Shown: positions 26,591 to 36,414 of the stretch, one piece after another
Numbering within the stretch: the first letter of the stretch is position 1
Layout: every line of letters begins with the position of its first letter
NCBI RefSeq assembly: GCF_003386195.1
Contig: NZ_QRDX01000005.1
Span: forward strand, 98,915 to 162,914
Length of the DNA stretch: 64,000 nt
Source of the DNA: Seonamhaeicola aphaedonensis
Lineage (GTDB): Bacteria > Bacteroidota > Bacteroidia > Flavobacteriales > Flavobacteriaceae
Reading direction: 5' to 3'
Made by a program: the position numbers and the translations under genes
The notes under the pieces: model-generated
What the model was told of the DNA's origin: nothing
Databases searched by the model: none
Seen by the model: the letters and a program-made list of their open reading frames with translations, nothing else

Positions 26591-27454
26591 CTATTTTTTC
26601 TTTTTCTCTGGATTACCATTAACATAGTTCTCTAAAAAGCCTTTAACAACCTCTAAACTTCCAGCTTCTAATCCATCATTAACATTGGCTCCAGTAATCC
26701 AATATAATACCATGCCAGCGTCGGAGCAGTCCCATTTACCTTTTTGAAAGTTCACAATATTATCTATTTCAGCAATATTACCTATGGTCCAAATAAGTCT
26801 AATTCGTGGATCTTCATGCTCTTTAGCCCAATCCCATTGGTCATGGTCTAGTTTTAAATTAATATTCTGGTCTGGAATACGTACTTCCTCAACACCAAAA
26901 TCTAAAATTTGTTGCCATGAATAAAAATCGCCTGCATTATCATTGGCAGGATGGTGTGTTACAACCTTAACATATTGGTGCTTTTCTTTAGGTGTTTTTT
27001 TTAAGGCTATTCCTATAATATCAGGTTCACCAGCTTCAATAATCCAAAGCGGGTCGTCTTCTGTAGAGGCGTTAATGGCCCAACATAAATCATTTATAGT
27101 AGCTTCTCTTTGCCACATGGCATCGTAAAAAGTTAACAATTCAAAACCGCCCCAGCGTCTGGCAGTCATATCACAAGCTATTTGCATCAAATGATGACGT
27201 TCCTTTTCAGCACCAACAGATATCCTATCGTCCCTGATTAAATCACAACTATGAGAATAGTGTACTAATCTGTCTTCCAATCCTGTAGCGCGCAATAAGG
27301 CTAGCGTAACTGCAGTGCCTCCAAGGTCATCAGGGTCTGGCGAATTACCATCGGCCACAACAGCGATACGACCCGAAGGAGGGGCTATTTGCTGTGCAGA
27401 AATGGTCTGATTGAGTAGTAAAATAGTAATTAGTATTAGTAATATTTTATTCAT
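26591..27454 (-). CDS. Nucleoside-hydrolase-like exported protein
   Basis: A 287-aa exported protein (signal MNKILLILITILLLNQTISAQ). The segment RIAVVADGNSPDPDDLGGTAVTLALL resembles the Asp-rich Ca2+ loop of inosine-uridine nucleoside hydrolases (DxDxxxDD), and LWIIEAGEPDIIGIAL takes the place of their second strand motif. It lacks the C-terminal Ig-like domain of the three DUF1593 proteins in this window. The tail is very basic (NPEKKKK). Its substrate is unknown; an N- or O-glycosidase acting on a small glycoside would fit the fold. It has a PUL promoter about 75 nt upstream and precedes ThuA. Confidence 0.7.
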   Translation of the reverse strand: MNKILLILITILLLNQTISAQQIAPPSGRIAVVADGNSPDPDDLGGTAVTLALLRATGLEDRLVHYSHSCDLIRDDRISVGAEKERHHLMQIACDMTARRWGGFELLTFYDAMWQREATINDLCWAINASTEDDPLWIIEAGEPDIIGIALKKTPKEKHQYVKVVTHHPANDNAGDFYSWQQILDFGVEEVRIPDQNINLKLDHDQWDWAKEHEDPRIRLIWTIGNIAEIDNIVNFQKGKWDCSDAGMVLYWITGANVNDGLEAGSLEVVKGFLENYVNGNPEKKKK

Positions 27455-27528
27455 TTTTAAAAGTTTGAAAAGTTAATATTATTAAAGTATGTTTTGTAAT
27501 GATTGTTTGGTTTATCTAAAACATGCAA

Positions 27529-27575
27529 TAAAAGTAAATTAGTGGATTTAATATGTTAACCTGTGCTATCCTGAT
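27529..27575 (-). promoter_or_regulatory. PUL promoter 5 (minus): CAGGATAG-N2-CAGGTTA-N20-TACTTTTA
   Basis: On the minus strand ATCAGGATA (27575-27567) is the distal half-site and CACAGGTTA (27565-27557) the proximal one, the two CAGG cores being 10 bp apart. Exactly 20 nt after the proximal half is TACTTTTA (27536-27529). Here the better CAGGATA copy is distal. The leader to 27454 is about 75 nt. Confidence 0.6.
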
Positions 27576-27844
27576 AAGTACGTAAATACATAAAATTGTA
27601 GAAAAAAAATTAAGCTATTTATGTTGTGTTTTAAACGATTATGTGTGCTGGTTTTTTAAATATTTAACACTCTTTTGGAAGCAAATTTTGTGTGATTTAC
27701 AGCTTTTTTTTTAGTGATTTTTTATCAAAAATTAAAAAATTGAAGAAAGTTATAATAACTAATTTGGTTTTGATATTCAGATAATTAGATCTTTTATTAG
27801 AGGTAATGACATCCAGATTTTTATAAGAAAAAACACCTAGCAGC

Positions 27845-27899
27845 ACAGGGCATAACAGGTAGTGCAGGATACTTCACAAAATTTTAACAAATATTTTAG
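27845..27899 (+). promoter_or_regulatory. PUL promoter 6: three CAGG half-sites, N20, TATTTTAG
   Basis: ACAGG at 27845, ACAGG at 27855 and TGCAGGATA at 27863-27871 form a near 10-bp ladder (the last step is 9). TATTTTAG (27892-27899) follows exactly 20 nt later, 31 nt before the SusC start at 27930. Confidence 0.75.
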
Positions 27900-27929
27900 T
27901 GACCTATTAACAAATTAACTTAAAAATTT

Positions 27930-30900
27930 ATGAAACTAAGAACTACGCTAAATGAGGCACTTAATTTGAGGCAAATTAAGTTGTTTACCATTTTGTTTTT
28001 TTCGTGTGTGGCAATGTCGTTTGCCCAAACTGTAACAGGAACTGTTACAGCAGATGGTCAGCCGCTCCCTGGGGCTACCGTTTTAGTTAAAGGAACTACA
28101 ACAGGGACCAGTACTGATTTTGATGGAAACTTCAGTATTAATGCAGATGCTAACAGCACACTTGTTTTTTCTTACGTAGGTTATGCTACAAAAGAAGTGG
28201 CTGTTGGAAATCAAACAGTCATTAATGTGGTGCTAGAAGCAGACAACGCTTTAGATGAAGTGGTTGTAATTGGTTACGGTACGCAAAGAAAATCAGACTT
28301 AACAGGATCTGTATCCTCAGTAAGTGCTGAAGATTTAACTGTGGTGCCAGTATCTAGGGTAGATCAAGCCTTACAGGGTAGAGCTACTGGTGTGCAGGTA
28401 ACACAAGTAAGTGGTGCGCCAGGTGCAGGTACGGTTATTCGTGTTCGTGGTGGTAACTCTATTACGGGTAGTAATGAGCCACTTTGGGTCATTGATGGTA
28501 TTGTTGTTGGTACTAACTTTAACCTAAACAACATTAATAGTAATGATATTCAATCTATTGAAATCTTAAAAGATGCCTCTTCTATTGCTATTTATGGGTC
28601 TAGAGGGGCGAATGGTGTGGTGTTAGTAACTACAAAAAGTGGTAGAGGTGCAGGAACAGGGAAGCCACAAGTAAGCGTAAATGTTTACACGAGTTCACAG
28701 ATGGTTCCAGAATTACCACATATGCTTACTCAAGAAGAGCAAATCGATTATACGAATGAAGATGCTGCATTTAGAAATACGGCTATACCATTTCCTAACG
28801 ATCCTTCAACCTATCCTGATAATGATTGGTTTGATTTAATAATGGGAACGTCTCCTATATATAGTGCAGATGTTTCTATTTCTGGAGCAACAGACAACTT
28901 AAACTATTATAACTCTATCAGTTATTTTAATCAAGACGGTATTATTAAAAGCTCTGCTCTTGAAAGATTTGTTTTCAGATCTAATTTAGATTACACGTTA
29001 AGCGATAAATTAAAAGCTGGATTTAGAGTAAACTATTCGAGAATTAATCAAGATAATGGGGTTGTAGGTTTTAATAGTGCTTTTGGAACATTGAGAACAC
29101 AACCTATTTTTAATGATGATGGTACCTATAGTGGATTTAATGATGTTATAGGGGCACCATTTAACAACCCATTGGCAGCTATAGAGTTAAATACCAATGA
29201 GACGTTTACCAATAACTTATTAGCAACAGCATATTTAGAATATAGCCCTATTGAAAACTTAGTTATCCGTTCTACTTTTAGTCCAGAGTTTAACAACATC
29301 AAACAAAACAGATTCAATTCAAGTCAGTTACCAGGTCTTTTGGCACTCAATGTGCCTGATGGTGGTGAAGCTAGTGTAAGATCTGTGGCTAGTACAGGAT
29401 GGAATAATGAAAATACCATTCAATACACTACAGATTTTAATGAAGATCATAGTTTGGTAGCATTGGCAGGAGCCTCTTTCCAAAAAGTAACAACTGAAAC
29501 AGCGACTGCTCAAGCCTTTGGTATTACTAGTGATGCTACTGGATTCAATAACTTAGGCTTTTCAGATCCTGCAAGGGCTACTATAACAAGTGATTTTGAC
29601 GGATTTCAAATTGCATCTTTCTTTGGAAGGTTAAATTATTCTTATAAAAACAAATACCTTTTAACCTTAGTAGGAAGAACCGATGGTAGTTCGCGTTTTG
29701 CGCCCGGTAATAAATATGAATTCTACCCATCTATTGCAGGTGCTTGGAAAATTACTGAAGAGCCATTCATGCAAAATCAAAATGTATTCCAAGATTTAAA
29801 ATTAAGAGCTAGTTGGGGTAAATCTGGTAACCAAGCTATTGAAGCCTACAGAACGTTAGGACTTTTAACAGAAGCTAATACCACTTTAGGTGGGGCTGAA
29901 TTACCTGGTTTAACAATCGGAAGACCTGCAAACCCTAACTTAAAATGGGAAACTACCAGTTCTTATGATATTGCAATAGAAGCGTCTTTGTTTGGTGGTA
30001 AGGTATTTACAGAGTTTAACTACTACTATAAGAAAACAAACGATTTGTTATTAGATGTAACGATACCAAGACAGACAGGATTTACAAGTCAATTACAAAA
30101 CGTTGGTTCATTAGAAAACAAAGGTTGGGAGTTAATGATTAATTCTACTAACATAAGCAGAGGAGACTTTACTTGGGGCTCAACAGTAACCTTATCAAAA
30201 AACGAGAACAAAATATTAGACCTAGGTGGTGCTGAGTTTATTGATGTAACAGTAGATGAAATTTTAGGGTCTGATAACACGCGTTTAATTGTTGGGCAGC
30301 CTGTACCTGTATTTACTGGTGCTAGATATTTAGGCACTTGGAAAAGTCAGCAAGAAATTGATGCTTCTGGATTTACAGGACCTGCAGCAGTAGGTGGTGC
30401 GAGATTTGAGGATGTTAACGGAGATGGTATTATCTCAACAGAAGATTACGTAATAGCAGGGGATCCTACACCAGATTTAATATTTGGAGTTGAAAATAAC
30501 TTTTCTTATAAGAATTGGGATTTATCATTCTATTTCCAAGGAACTGTTGGTAACGAAGTATTTAACTTACTAATGCGTAATAATTACTTCAATCGTGGAG
30601 AAACTACCAAATTTGGTGGTATTGCAGATCGTTGGATACAAGGTGTTAATGAAACCTCTGATATTCCAAGAGCAGGAACGGATACGGTAGGTGGTATACC
30701 GCCAAACACGGAGTATATTGAGGATGGGTCCCACTTACGTCTAAGATCTGTAAGATTAGCTTATAATGTACCAGTTGATACTTGGGGATTGAATGGGGTT
30801 AAAGATGCCACCATTTATTTTTCAGGAAGTAATTTGTTACTATTATCTAGTACACGTTTAATTGATCCTGAAGCAAGTAATTTTGGGAGAAATGGTTTAG

Positions 30901-30980
30901 GTAATATAGCACAAGGATACCTAGGTGGTCAGTACCCTAATCCACGTATTTTAACCCTTGGTCTTAACGTAACATTTTAA
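27930..30980 (+). CDS. SusC-family TonB-dependent transporter (2), no STN domain
   Basis: A 1016-aa outer-membrane importer. A signal peptide ends near MSFAQ (33). A carboxypeptidase-D regulatory-like domain follows (about 34-112; VTGTVTADGQPLPGATVLVKGTTTGT), then the plug (from DEVVVIGYGTQRKSDLTGSV, with IRVRGGNSITG and EILKDASSIAIYGSRGANGVVLV) and a beta-barrel ending NPRILTLGLNVTF. It lacks an STN domain, so it should not signal through FecR. Instead it has a PUL promoter directly upstream. It is followed 18 nt later by its SusD. Confidence 0.95.
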   Translation: MKLRTTLNEALNLRQIKLFTILFFSCVAMSFAQTVTGTVTADGQPLPGATVLVKGTTTGTSTDFDGNFSINADANSTLVFSYVGYATKEVAVGNQTVINVVLEADNALDEVVVIGYGTQRKSDLTGSVSSVSAEDLTVVPVSRVDQALQGRATGVQVTQVSGAPGAGTVIRVRGGNSITGSNEPLWVIDGIVVGTNFNLNNINSNDIQSIEILKDASSIAIYGSRGANGVVLVTTKSGRGAGTGKPQVSVNVYTSSQMVPELPHMLTQEEQIDYTNEDAAFRNTAIPFPNDPSTYPDNDWFDLIMGTSPIYSADVSISGATDNLNYYNSISYFNQDGIIKSSALERFVFRSNLDYTLSDKLKAGFRVNYSRINQDNGVVGFNSAFGTLRTQPIFNDDGTYSGFNDVIGAPFNNPLAAIELNTNETFTNNLLATAYLEYSPIENLVIRSTFSPEFNNIKQNRFNSSQLPGLLALNVPDGGEASVRSVASTGWNNENTIQYTTDFNEDHSLVALAGASFQKVTTETATAQAFGITSDATGFNNLGFSDPARATITSDFDGFQIASFFGRLNYSYKNKYLLTLVGRTDGSSRFAPGNKYEFYPSIAGAWKITEEPFMQNQNVFQDLKLRASWGKSGNQAIEAYRTLGLLTEANTTLGGAELPGLTIGRPANPNLKWETTSSYDIAIEASLFGGKVFTEFNYYYKKTNDLLLDVTIPRQTGFTSQLQNVGSLENKGWELMINSTNISRGDFTWGSTVTLSKNENKILDLGGAEFIDVTVDEILGSDNTRLIVGQPVPVFTGARYLGTWKSQQEIDASGFTGPAAVGGARFEDVNGDGIISTEDYVIAGDPTPDLIFGVENNFSYKNWDLSFYFQGTVGNEVFNLLMRNNYFNRGETTKFGGIADRWIQGVNETSDIPRAGTDTVGGIPPNTEYIEDGSHLRLRSVRLAYNVPVDTWGLNGVKDATIYFSGSNLLLLSSTRLIDPEASNFGRNGLGNIAQGYLGGQYPNPRILTLGLNVTF

Positions 30981-30998
30981 AAAATAAAAAAATAGATT

Positions 30999-32588
30999 AT
31001 GAAAACAAAACACATATTTTTATATATCTTCATGGTTTTCTCATGTTTTGCATGTGAGGAGTTTTTAGAAGAAGAACCGAGAGCATTAATCTCGCCAGAA
31101 ACGTTTTTAGCGTCGGCAAGTGATGCGAGGACATACATAAATGGTTATTATGCCATTTTAAAGAACAACTCCATTTATGGGCAAGTTGGTCTAGACCATT
31201 TTTATGATAACGGATGTGACATTATAGAACCTAACCGTATCGCTAACTTTGTTGCAGGTATAGGTAATTATGAGCTGAATGAAGCCAGTGCCGATAGATC
31301 CGTACAAAAGATGAGTGTATCTGATACTTGGAAAGATTTTTACAGAGTTATACTGAATACAAACACGTTGATTGATAGAATTGCTGATAATGAGAATATT
31401 TCACAAGAGGAACGTACAGATTTTATTGCAGACGCAAGGTTTGTACGCGCTTTATGTTATTGGCACATTACCAATCTTTGGGGAGATGCACCATTTTACA
31501 CAGAGGTGCTTACCCTTGAAGAGATTGGATCTTTAGGAAGAACAGATGAGGCTATTATTTTAGATGCTGTATTGGATGATTTAACTTTCGCTCAGGCAAA
31601 TTTAAAAGATGCTTATACAGGGGATCAAGCAGGAAGAGCTTCTAAATGGGCCGCGGCTTTAATAGAGGCTAAAATTCATATGCAGAGAAGAAACTGGCAA
31701 GCTGGTTTAAATAAATGTTTAGAAATTATTAACCAATCGCCTCATGAGTTATTACCAACCTATGCTGAAGTGTTTGATCCTAATAATGAGTATAATGCCG
31801 AAATTATATGGTCTTTAGACTTTGCTAAAGATATTAGAGGACAGTTTGAAGAAGGTGTACTTAGAGCCGATGGTTCATTACCTGGTTTTGCAGGTAACGG
31901 TAACTGGAGACCTAGTATGTTTAACCCTCGTATAAGAGATGAGCCTAGAAACAATGGTGACAGAGCTGCTTTAATTGCGGCTTTAGCAGCAAATGGAGAG
32001 GCTTTTGATGGTACAGGGTTACAGGTGGCGTCAAAGGATTTTGCTGAGAAATTCCCAATGAACGATTTACGTCGACCTTTAAATGTTAATGACCGTTATG
32101 AAGGAATTCAATTAAACTTTCCTTACATGCCTAAATTCATGAATTTAAAGGTGGCTACATCACCGCGTTTTAACCACTCAGATAACAGAATGGTATTCCG
32201 TTTGGCAGATGTGTATTTAATGGCTGCAGAGTGTGAAAATGAATTAAACGGACCAGCAAACGCTTACCAATATATTCATCCAATAAGACAACGTGCGTAT
32301 GCAACTCAGGCAGAGTGGGAATTATCAGGGCTATCTCAACAACAATTTAGAGAAGCTATTTATGATGAGCGTAAGTGGGAGTTAGCTGGTGAAGCATGGA
32401 GAAGATATGACCTTATTAGATGGGGTATCTTGTTAGATGTGGTTCAAGATTTAGAATACCGTTTCTGGAATCCGGCAGGCAATATCAGACCTTGGCATGT
32501 AAAATTGCCAATTCCATTACAGGAACTTATTAACAACCCAGCTTTGTTGGAGTCAGACCCAACCAATAATGGGTATAGAAGTAATTAA
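30999..32588 (+). CDS. SusD/RagB-family surface glycan-binding lipoprotein (2)
   Basis: A 529-aa partner of the preceding SusC. Lipobox CFAC (Cys19) is followed by an acidic stretch (EEFLEEEPRAL), as in surface-exposed lipoproteins of this phylum. SusD features include ARFVRALCYWHITNLWGDAPFYTEVL, RLADVYLMAAECENELNG and the C-terminal LPIPLQELINNP...NNGY. The two SusCD pairs of the window are clearly different in sequence, suggesting different oligosaccharides. A strong terminator follows. Confidence 0.95.
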   Translation: MKTKHIFLYIFMVFSCFACEEFLEEEPRALISPETFLASASDARTYINGYYAILKNNSIYGQVGLDHFYDNGCDIIEPNRIANFVAGIGNYELNEASADRSVQKMSVSDTWKDFYRVILNTNTLIDRIADNENISQEERTDFIADARFVRALCYWHITNLWGDAPFYTEVLTLEEIGSLGRTDEAIILDAVLDDLTFAQANLKDAYTGDQAGRASKWAAALIEAKIHMQRRNWQAGLNKCLEIINQSPHELLPTYAEVFDPNNEYNAEIIWSLDFAKDIRGQFEEGVLRADGSLPGFAGNGNWRPSMFNPRIRDEPRNNGDRAALIAALAANGEAFDGTGLQVASKDFAEKFPMNDLRRPLNVNDRYEGIQLNFPYMPKFMNLKVATSPRFNHSDNRMVFRLADVYLMAAECENELNGPANAYQYIHPIRQRAYATQAEWELSGLSQQQFREAIYDERKWELAGEAWRRYDLIRWGILLDVVQDLEYRFWNPAGNIRPWHVKLPIPLQELINNPALLESDPTNNGYRSN

Positions 32589-32624
32589 TAGCAAGTAATT
32601 TGTTTTTTTGAATTGTTTAGTTTT

Positions 32625-32660
32625 AAAAAGCCGAAAGAAAAATTCTTTCGGCTTTTTTTT
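32625..32660 (+). terminator. Terminator after SusC2/SusD2
   Basis: A 15-bp perfect stem (32625-32639 with 32643-32657), a 3-nt loop and a T-tract to 32660. It separates the SusCD unit from the GH5 operon, which has its own promoter. Confidence 0.88.
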
Positions 32661-32681
32661 ATACGTTCAGTTTAGCCATTC

Positions 32682-32727
32682 TCAGTATAGTACAGGATAC
32701 ATAAATTCGTTAAGGATTTTACTTTTA
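32682..32727 (+). promoter_or_regulatory. PUL promoter 7: CAGT-N6-CAGGATA-N20-TACTTTTA
   Basis: TACAGGATA is at 32691-32699, with CAGT 10 bp upstream (32683-32686), and TACTTTTA (32720-32727) starts exactly 20 nt after the motif. The box ends 7 nt before the ATG at 32735 but 16 nt before that at 32744, so 32744 is the more plausible start of the GH5 gene. Confidence 0.73.
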
Positions 32728-32743
32728 TACACAAATGCATTCT

Positions 32744-34138
32744 ATGAAATTCTTTATTCTTGTTTCCATTTATCTTATAAGCACGCTAAATGTATTAGCC
32801 CAGATTAAGCATGGGCTTCGAGATGAATTAGGTAGACATATAATTCCTAGGGGATTTGTTATAAATACGAACGACCATAAAGGTGAAGTTTTTTTTAATA
32901 CCGATGATTATACCAGAATGGTTAGAATGGGGGCCAATGTTCAAGTAATACGCTTAGAACTTGGTAAGTTAAGTGATTTTCCTGGTGGGCAATTAGAACC
33001 TAATTATTTGTTGAAATTAGATTCTTTAGTGACCATGGGTAAAAATGTAGGTATTAAAACCGTGTTTAAAATGACCGTTTATGGTGTTGATCAATTTAAG
33101 TGGGAGACGTTTTGGTTGAATAAAAATAAAGAATACAGTACATATATAGATGCTTGGAAAGTCATTTGGAACAGATATGCTGAAGATTCAGCAGTATTAG
33201 GATATGATGTAGTGAATGAACCCAGAAAATTAACCGTGGATATCTCCTATAACAACTTAACCAAAAAGTATCTCATTCCATTATACCAATACATAATTGA
33301 TGAAAGTCAAAAAATAAACCCTGACAAAAAAATATTACTGCAATCTATTTTCATGAATAAGGGTGAGAAAATAGATAATAATCAATATGCAGAAATTACA
33401 GCCCCAATTAATAGAAAAAATATCATCTTCGCACCTCATATTTATCAGAACAAAATAGATTTTATAAAACGAAATATGGATCGTTTTGACAGAGAATCAG
33501 ATATGATGAAGGCACCTATACTTATCGGTGAATGGGGGTTTCCCACCTTTGCAAAAACTGACACTTTAATAAGTGGCAAATTAGGTCAATTAGAATATAG
33601 GGAGCTTTACATCAAAACCGCCGAGGTTTTTGATCAAATGGGTGTGGGCTCTATAAAAGCTTGGTTTTTAGGAAATAGAAGTATGCAGAATTTTCTTCCA
33701 GGAGGCCCTTCAACTTGGGCTATTTTTAGTGATAGCACCGATGCAGGAACCGTTGAACGTAAATACATCACAGATGTGATTTCGAGGCCTTTTCCACAAG
33801 CCATTGCTGGTGATATTCAAAACTTTATGTTCAACCATGCCACCAGAACGCTTTACTTAAACATTATTTCAGATAATAGTAAAGGGGCCTCTAAAATATT
33901 TATAGGCGCTAATAGACATTACCCCGATGGATTTTCCATAATTATAAACGAAGATTTTATTATGTATTACAATCCATTAAAAAATGTTGGGTTAGAAACC
34001 TATAAAGTACCAAAAGGAGTCAATCCATCAGATTTTATATGGGACTCATATGCTCAAAAACTTGTTATTTTAAAATGGCCCTTAGATAAGGAGGCGTATA
34101 ACATAAAAATTGTTCCAGGAATTAGAAATTTTAAATAA
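32744..34138 (+). CDS. GH5-like (cellulase-fold) glycosidase, exported
   Basis: A 464-aa protein from the ATG at 32744, chosen because the promoter box lies so close and MKFFILVSIYLISTLNVLAQ is a good signal peptide; the ATG at 32735 adds three residues. The (beta/alpha)8 domain shows the clan GH-A pair: acid/base Glu159 in DVVNEPR and nucleophile Glu263 in LIGEWGFP. RGFVINTNDH near the N-terminus and a C-terminal beta domain (about 355-464) resemble the endoglycoceramidase-like branch of GH5. Substrate is uncertain; in this PUL a beta-glycosidic bond to glucuronate, glucose or xylose is possible. First gene of the GH5-GH3-GH105-like-glucuronidase-like unit. Confidence 0.83.
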   Translation: MKFFILVSIYLISTLNVLAQIKHGLRDELGRHIIPRGFVINTNDHKGEVFFNTDDYTRMVRMGANVQVIRLELGKLSDFPGGQLEPNYLLKLDSLVTMGKNVGIKTVFKMTVYGVDQFKWETFWLNKNKEYSTYIDAWKVIWNRYAEDSAVLGYDVVNEPRKLTVDISYNNLTKKYLIPLYQYIIDESQKINPDKKILLQSIFMNKGEKIDNNQYAEITAPINRKNIIFAPHIYQNKIDFIKRNMDRFDRESDMMKAPILIGEWGFPTFAKTDTLISGKLGQLEYRELYIKTAEVFDQMGVGSIKAWFLGNRSMQNFLPGGPSTWAIFSDSTDAGTVERKYITDVISRPFPQAIAGDIQNFMFNHATRTLYLNIISDNSKGASKIFIGANRHYPDGFSIIINEDFIMYYNPLKNVGLETYKVPKGVNPSDFIWDSYAQKLVILKWPLDKEAYNIKIVPGIRNFK

Positions 34139-34163
34139 TAGTAACACATAAACATAATAATTA

Positions 34164-36338
34164 ATGAAAAAAGCACCCCTATTAATTTTACTGGTTTTAG
34201 CCCTTTTTAGTTGTAATTCAAACTCAAAAGCCATCAGTTCTACTAGTCCAGAAGATCAAGAAATTGCACAAAAGGTTGAAGCGCTTCTTGCTCAAATGAC
34301 ATTAGATGAAAAAATTGCAGAAATGACGCAGGACGCTCCAGCCAATGAACGATTGGGTATTCCTGTTATGAAATACGGAGAAGCATTACATGGATTATGG
34401 TTGGTGCTTGATTATTATGGTAATACAACCGTTTATCCGCAAGCAGTAGCTTGTGCTTCAACTTGGGAACCTGAACTCATTAAAAAAATGGCATCTCAGA
34501 CGGCAATAGAGGCACGTGCTTTGGGTATTACACATTGTTACTCTCCTAACTTAGATGTTTATGCAGGTGATGCGCGCTATGGTCGTGTTGAAGAATCTTA
34601 TGGTGAAGATCCCTATTTAGTGTCGCGCATGGGCGTGGCATTTATTCAAGGGTTACAAGGTATGGGCGATGAGCAATTTGATGAAAATCATGTGATTGCA
34701 ACTGCCAAACATTTTGTAGGATACCCAGAAAACCGCCGTGGTATCAATGGTGGATTTAGTGATATGTCCGAACGTCGTTTGCGTGAGGTGTATCTTCCAT
34801 CGTTCGAGGCGGCAGTAAAGGAAGCTGAGGTTGGCTGTGTTATGCCAGGGCATCAAGATTTTAACGGTGTACCTTGTCATATGAATACATGGTTGTTAAA
34901 TGACATCTTAAGAGAAGAGCTAGGTTTTGATGGTTTTATTGTTTCAGATAATAATGACGTTGGAAGGTTGGAAACCATGCATTTTATTGCTGAAACCAGA
35001 ACTAAAGCTGCTATCTTAGGATTAAAAGCAGGGGTGGATATGGATTTGGTTATAGGGAAAAACGAAAAACTAGCAACGTATCACGCTAATGTTTTGAAGG
35101 ATACCGTGATGCAGGATCCTTCATTAATGAAATATATAGACAAAGCTGTATCTCGTAACTTGACCGCAAAATATAAATTAGGTTTGTTTGATTCAGAACC
35201 AAAAGACATTGATCCAGAAACCGTAAATGCTGGTCGTGATGAGCATCGGAAGTTTGCATTGGAGATAGCCGAAAAATCCATAATCATGTTAAAAAATGAC
35301 AATAATCTTTTGCCTCTGGATGTATCGAAAATTAAATCATTAGCTGTTATTGGCCCCAATGCACATGAAGAAAGACCAAAAAAGAAAACCTATGAGTTAT
35401 TAGGAGGATATTCAGGATTACCGCCATATTATGTATCTGTTTTAGATGGTTTAAAAAAGAAAGTGGGTGATAATGTTAAAATAAATTACGCCAAAGGTTG
35501 TGATATTGATAGTTTTTCAAAAGATGGATTTCCAGCGGCTATTGCTGCAGCAAAACAATCAGATGCTGTTGTATTGGTTGTGGGAAGTTCTCATAAAACC
35601 TGTGGTGAGGGCGGTGATCGTTCGGATTTAGATTTGTATGGCGTTCAAAATGAATTAGTAGAAGCCATTCATAAAACAGGAAAACCTGTGATAGTGGTTT
35701 TGATTAATGGTCGCCCGTTGAGTATAAACTACATCGCTGAAAATATTCCGTCTGTACTTGAAACATGGTATGGAGGTATGCATGCTGGTGATGCTGTTGC
35801 TAATGTTCTTTTTGGTGATGTTAACCCCGGTGGTAAATTAACCATGTCATTTCCGCGCTCTGTTGGGCAGGTGCCAGTAACGTATTTGGAGCGTCCAGAC
35901 TTTATAGGTTCTGGAAAAGGAAAGTATCGTTTTAGTGATAAATCACCATTATTCTCCTTTGGCTATGGATTAAGTTACACCACTTTTGAAATATCTGAGC
36001 CAAAGCTTCAAGATAATAGTATTGCTACAGATGGAAGTACAACGGTTTCTGTAGAGGTCACAAACACGGGAGAAAGAGAAGGTGATGAAGTAGTACAACT
36101 ATATGTGCGTGACGATTTTGCCTCGGTAGGCCGATACTTAAAACTATTGAAAGGTTTTGAGCGTATTAGCCTAAAGCCAGGCGAAACCAAAACCGTTCGT
36201 TTTAATCTTGGATTTGATGAATTAAATCTTTTAAATAAGGACTTGGTGAAAGTGGTTGAACCTGGAACCTTTACCATTTCTGTAGGGACATCTTCTTTAG
36301 AAAAAGATTTAAAGAAAGTTTCGCTCTTAGTGGAGTAG
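34164..36338 (+). CDS. GH3 beta-glycosidase, lipoprotein
   Basis: A 724-aa retaining beta-glucosidase/beta-xylosidase-type enzyme. Lipobox LFSC (Cys17). The N-terminal TIM-barrel includes TAKHFVGY and the nucleophile segment GFDGFIVSDNNDVG with Asp262. An alpha/beta sandwich follows (about 370-600; SIIMLKNDNNLLPLD), then a C-terminal Fn3-like domain (about 620-715; VTNTGEREGDEVVQLYVRD). Domain order and length are standard. It follows the GH5 gene by 25 nt. Xylosidase activity on released oligomers is likely in an ulvan-type pathway, but glucosidase cannot be excluded. Confidence 0.93.
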   Translation: MKKAPLLILLVLALFSCNSNSKAISSTSPEDQEIAQKVEALLAQMTLDEKIAEMTQDAPANERLGIPVMKYGEALHGLWLVLDYYGNTTVYPQAVACASTWEPELIKKMASQTAIEARALGITHCYSPNLDVYAGDARYGRVEESYGEDPYLVSRMGVAFIQGLQGMGDEQFDENHVIATAKHFVGYPENRRGINGGFSDMSERRLREVYLPSFEAAVKEAEVGCVMPGHQDFNGVPCHMNTWLLNDILREELGFDGFIVSDNNDVGRLETMHFIAETRTKAAILGLKAGVDMDLVIGKNEKLATYHANVLKDTVMQDPSLMKYIDKAVSRNLTAKYKLGLFDSEPKDIDPETVNAGRDEHRKFALEIAEKSIIMLKNDNNLLPLDVSKIKSLAVIGPNAHEERPKKKTYELLGGYSGLPPYYVSVLDGLKKKVGDNVKINYAKGCDIDSFSKDGFPAAIAAAKQSDAVVLVVGSSHKTCGEGGDRSDLDLYGVQNELVEAIHKTGKPVIVVLINGRPLSINYIAENIPSVLETWYGGMHAGDAVANVLFGDVNPGGKLTMSFPRSVGQVPVTYLERPDFIGSGKGKYRFSDKSPLFSFGYGLSYTTFEISEPKLQDNSIATDGSTTVSVEVTNTGEREGDEVVQLYVRDDFASVGRYLKLLKGFERISLKPGETKTVRFNLGFDELNLLNKDLVKVVEPGTFTISVGTSSLEKDLKKVSLLVE

Positions 36339-36414
36339 TGCTTTAATGCTCTAGTTAACCTAAGATGATTTACATCTTTTATTGCGATTGAGAACTAAAT
36401 AAAAATTCACTTCA

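Larger units (their letters stand above)
27455..27929. other. Divergent intergenic region, 475 nt, no gene
   Basis: No gene is supportable. It carries the minus-strand PUL promoter for the nucleoside-hydrolase-like/ThuA pair (27529-27575) and the plus-strand promoter for SusC2/SusD2 (27845-27899). The 270 nt between them are very AT-rich with no clear structure. Confidence 0.7.
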
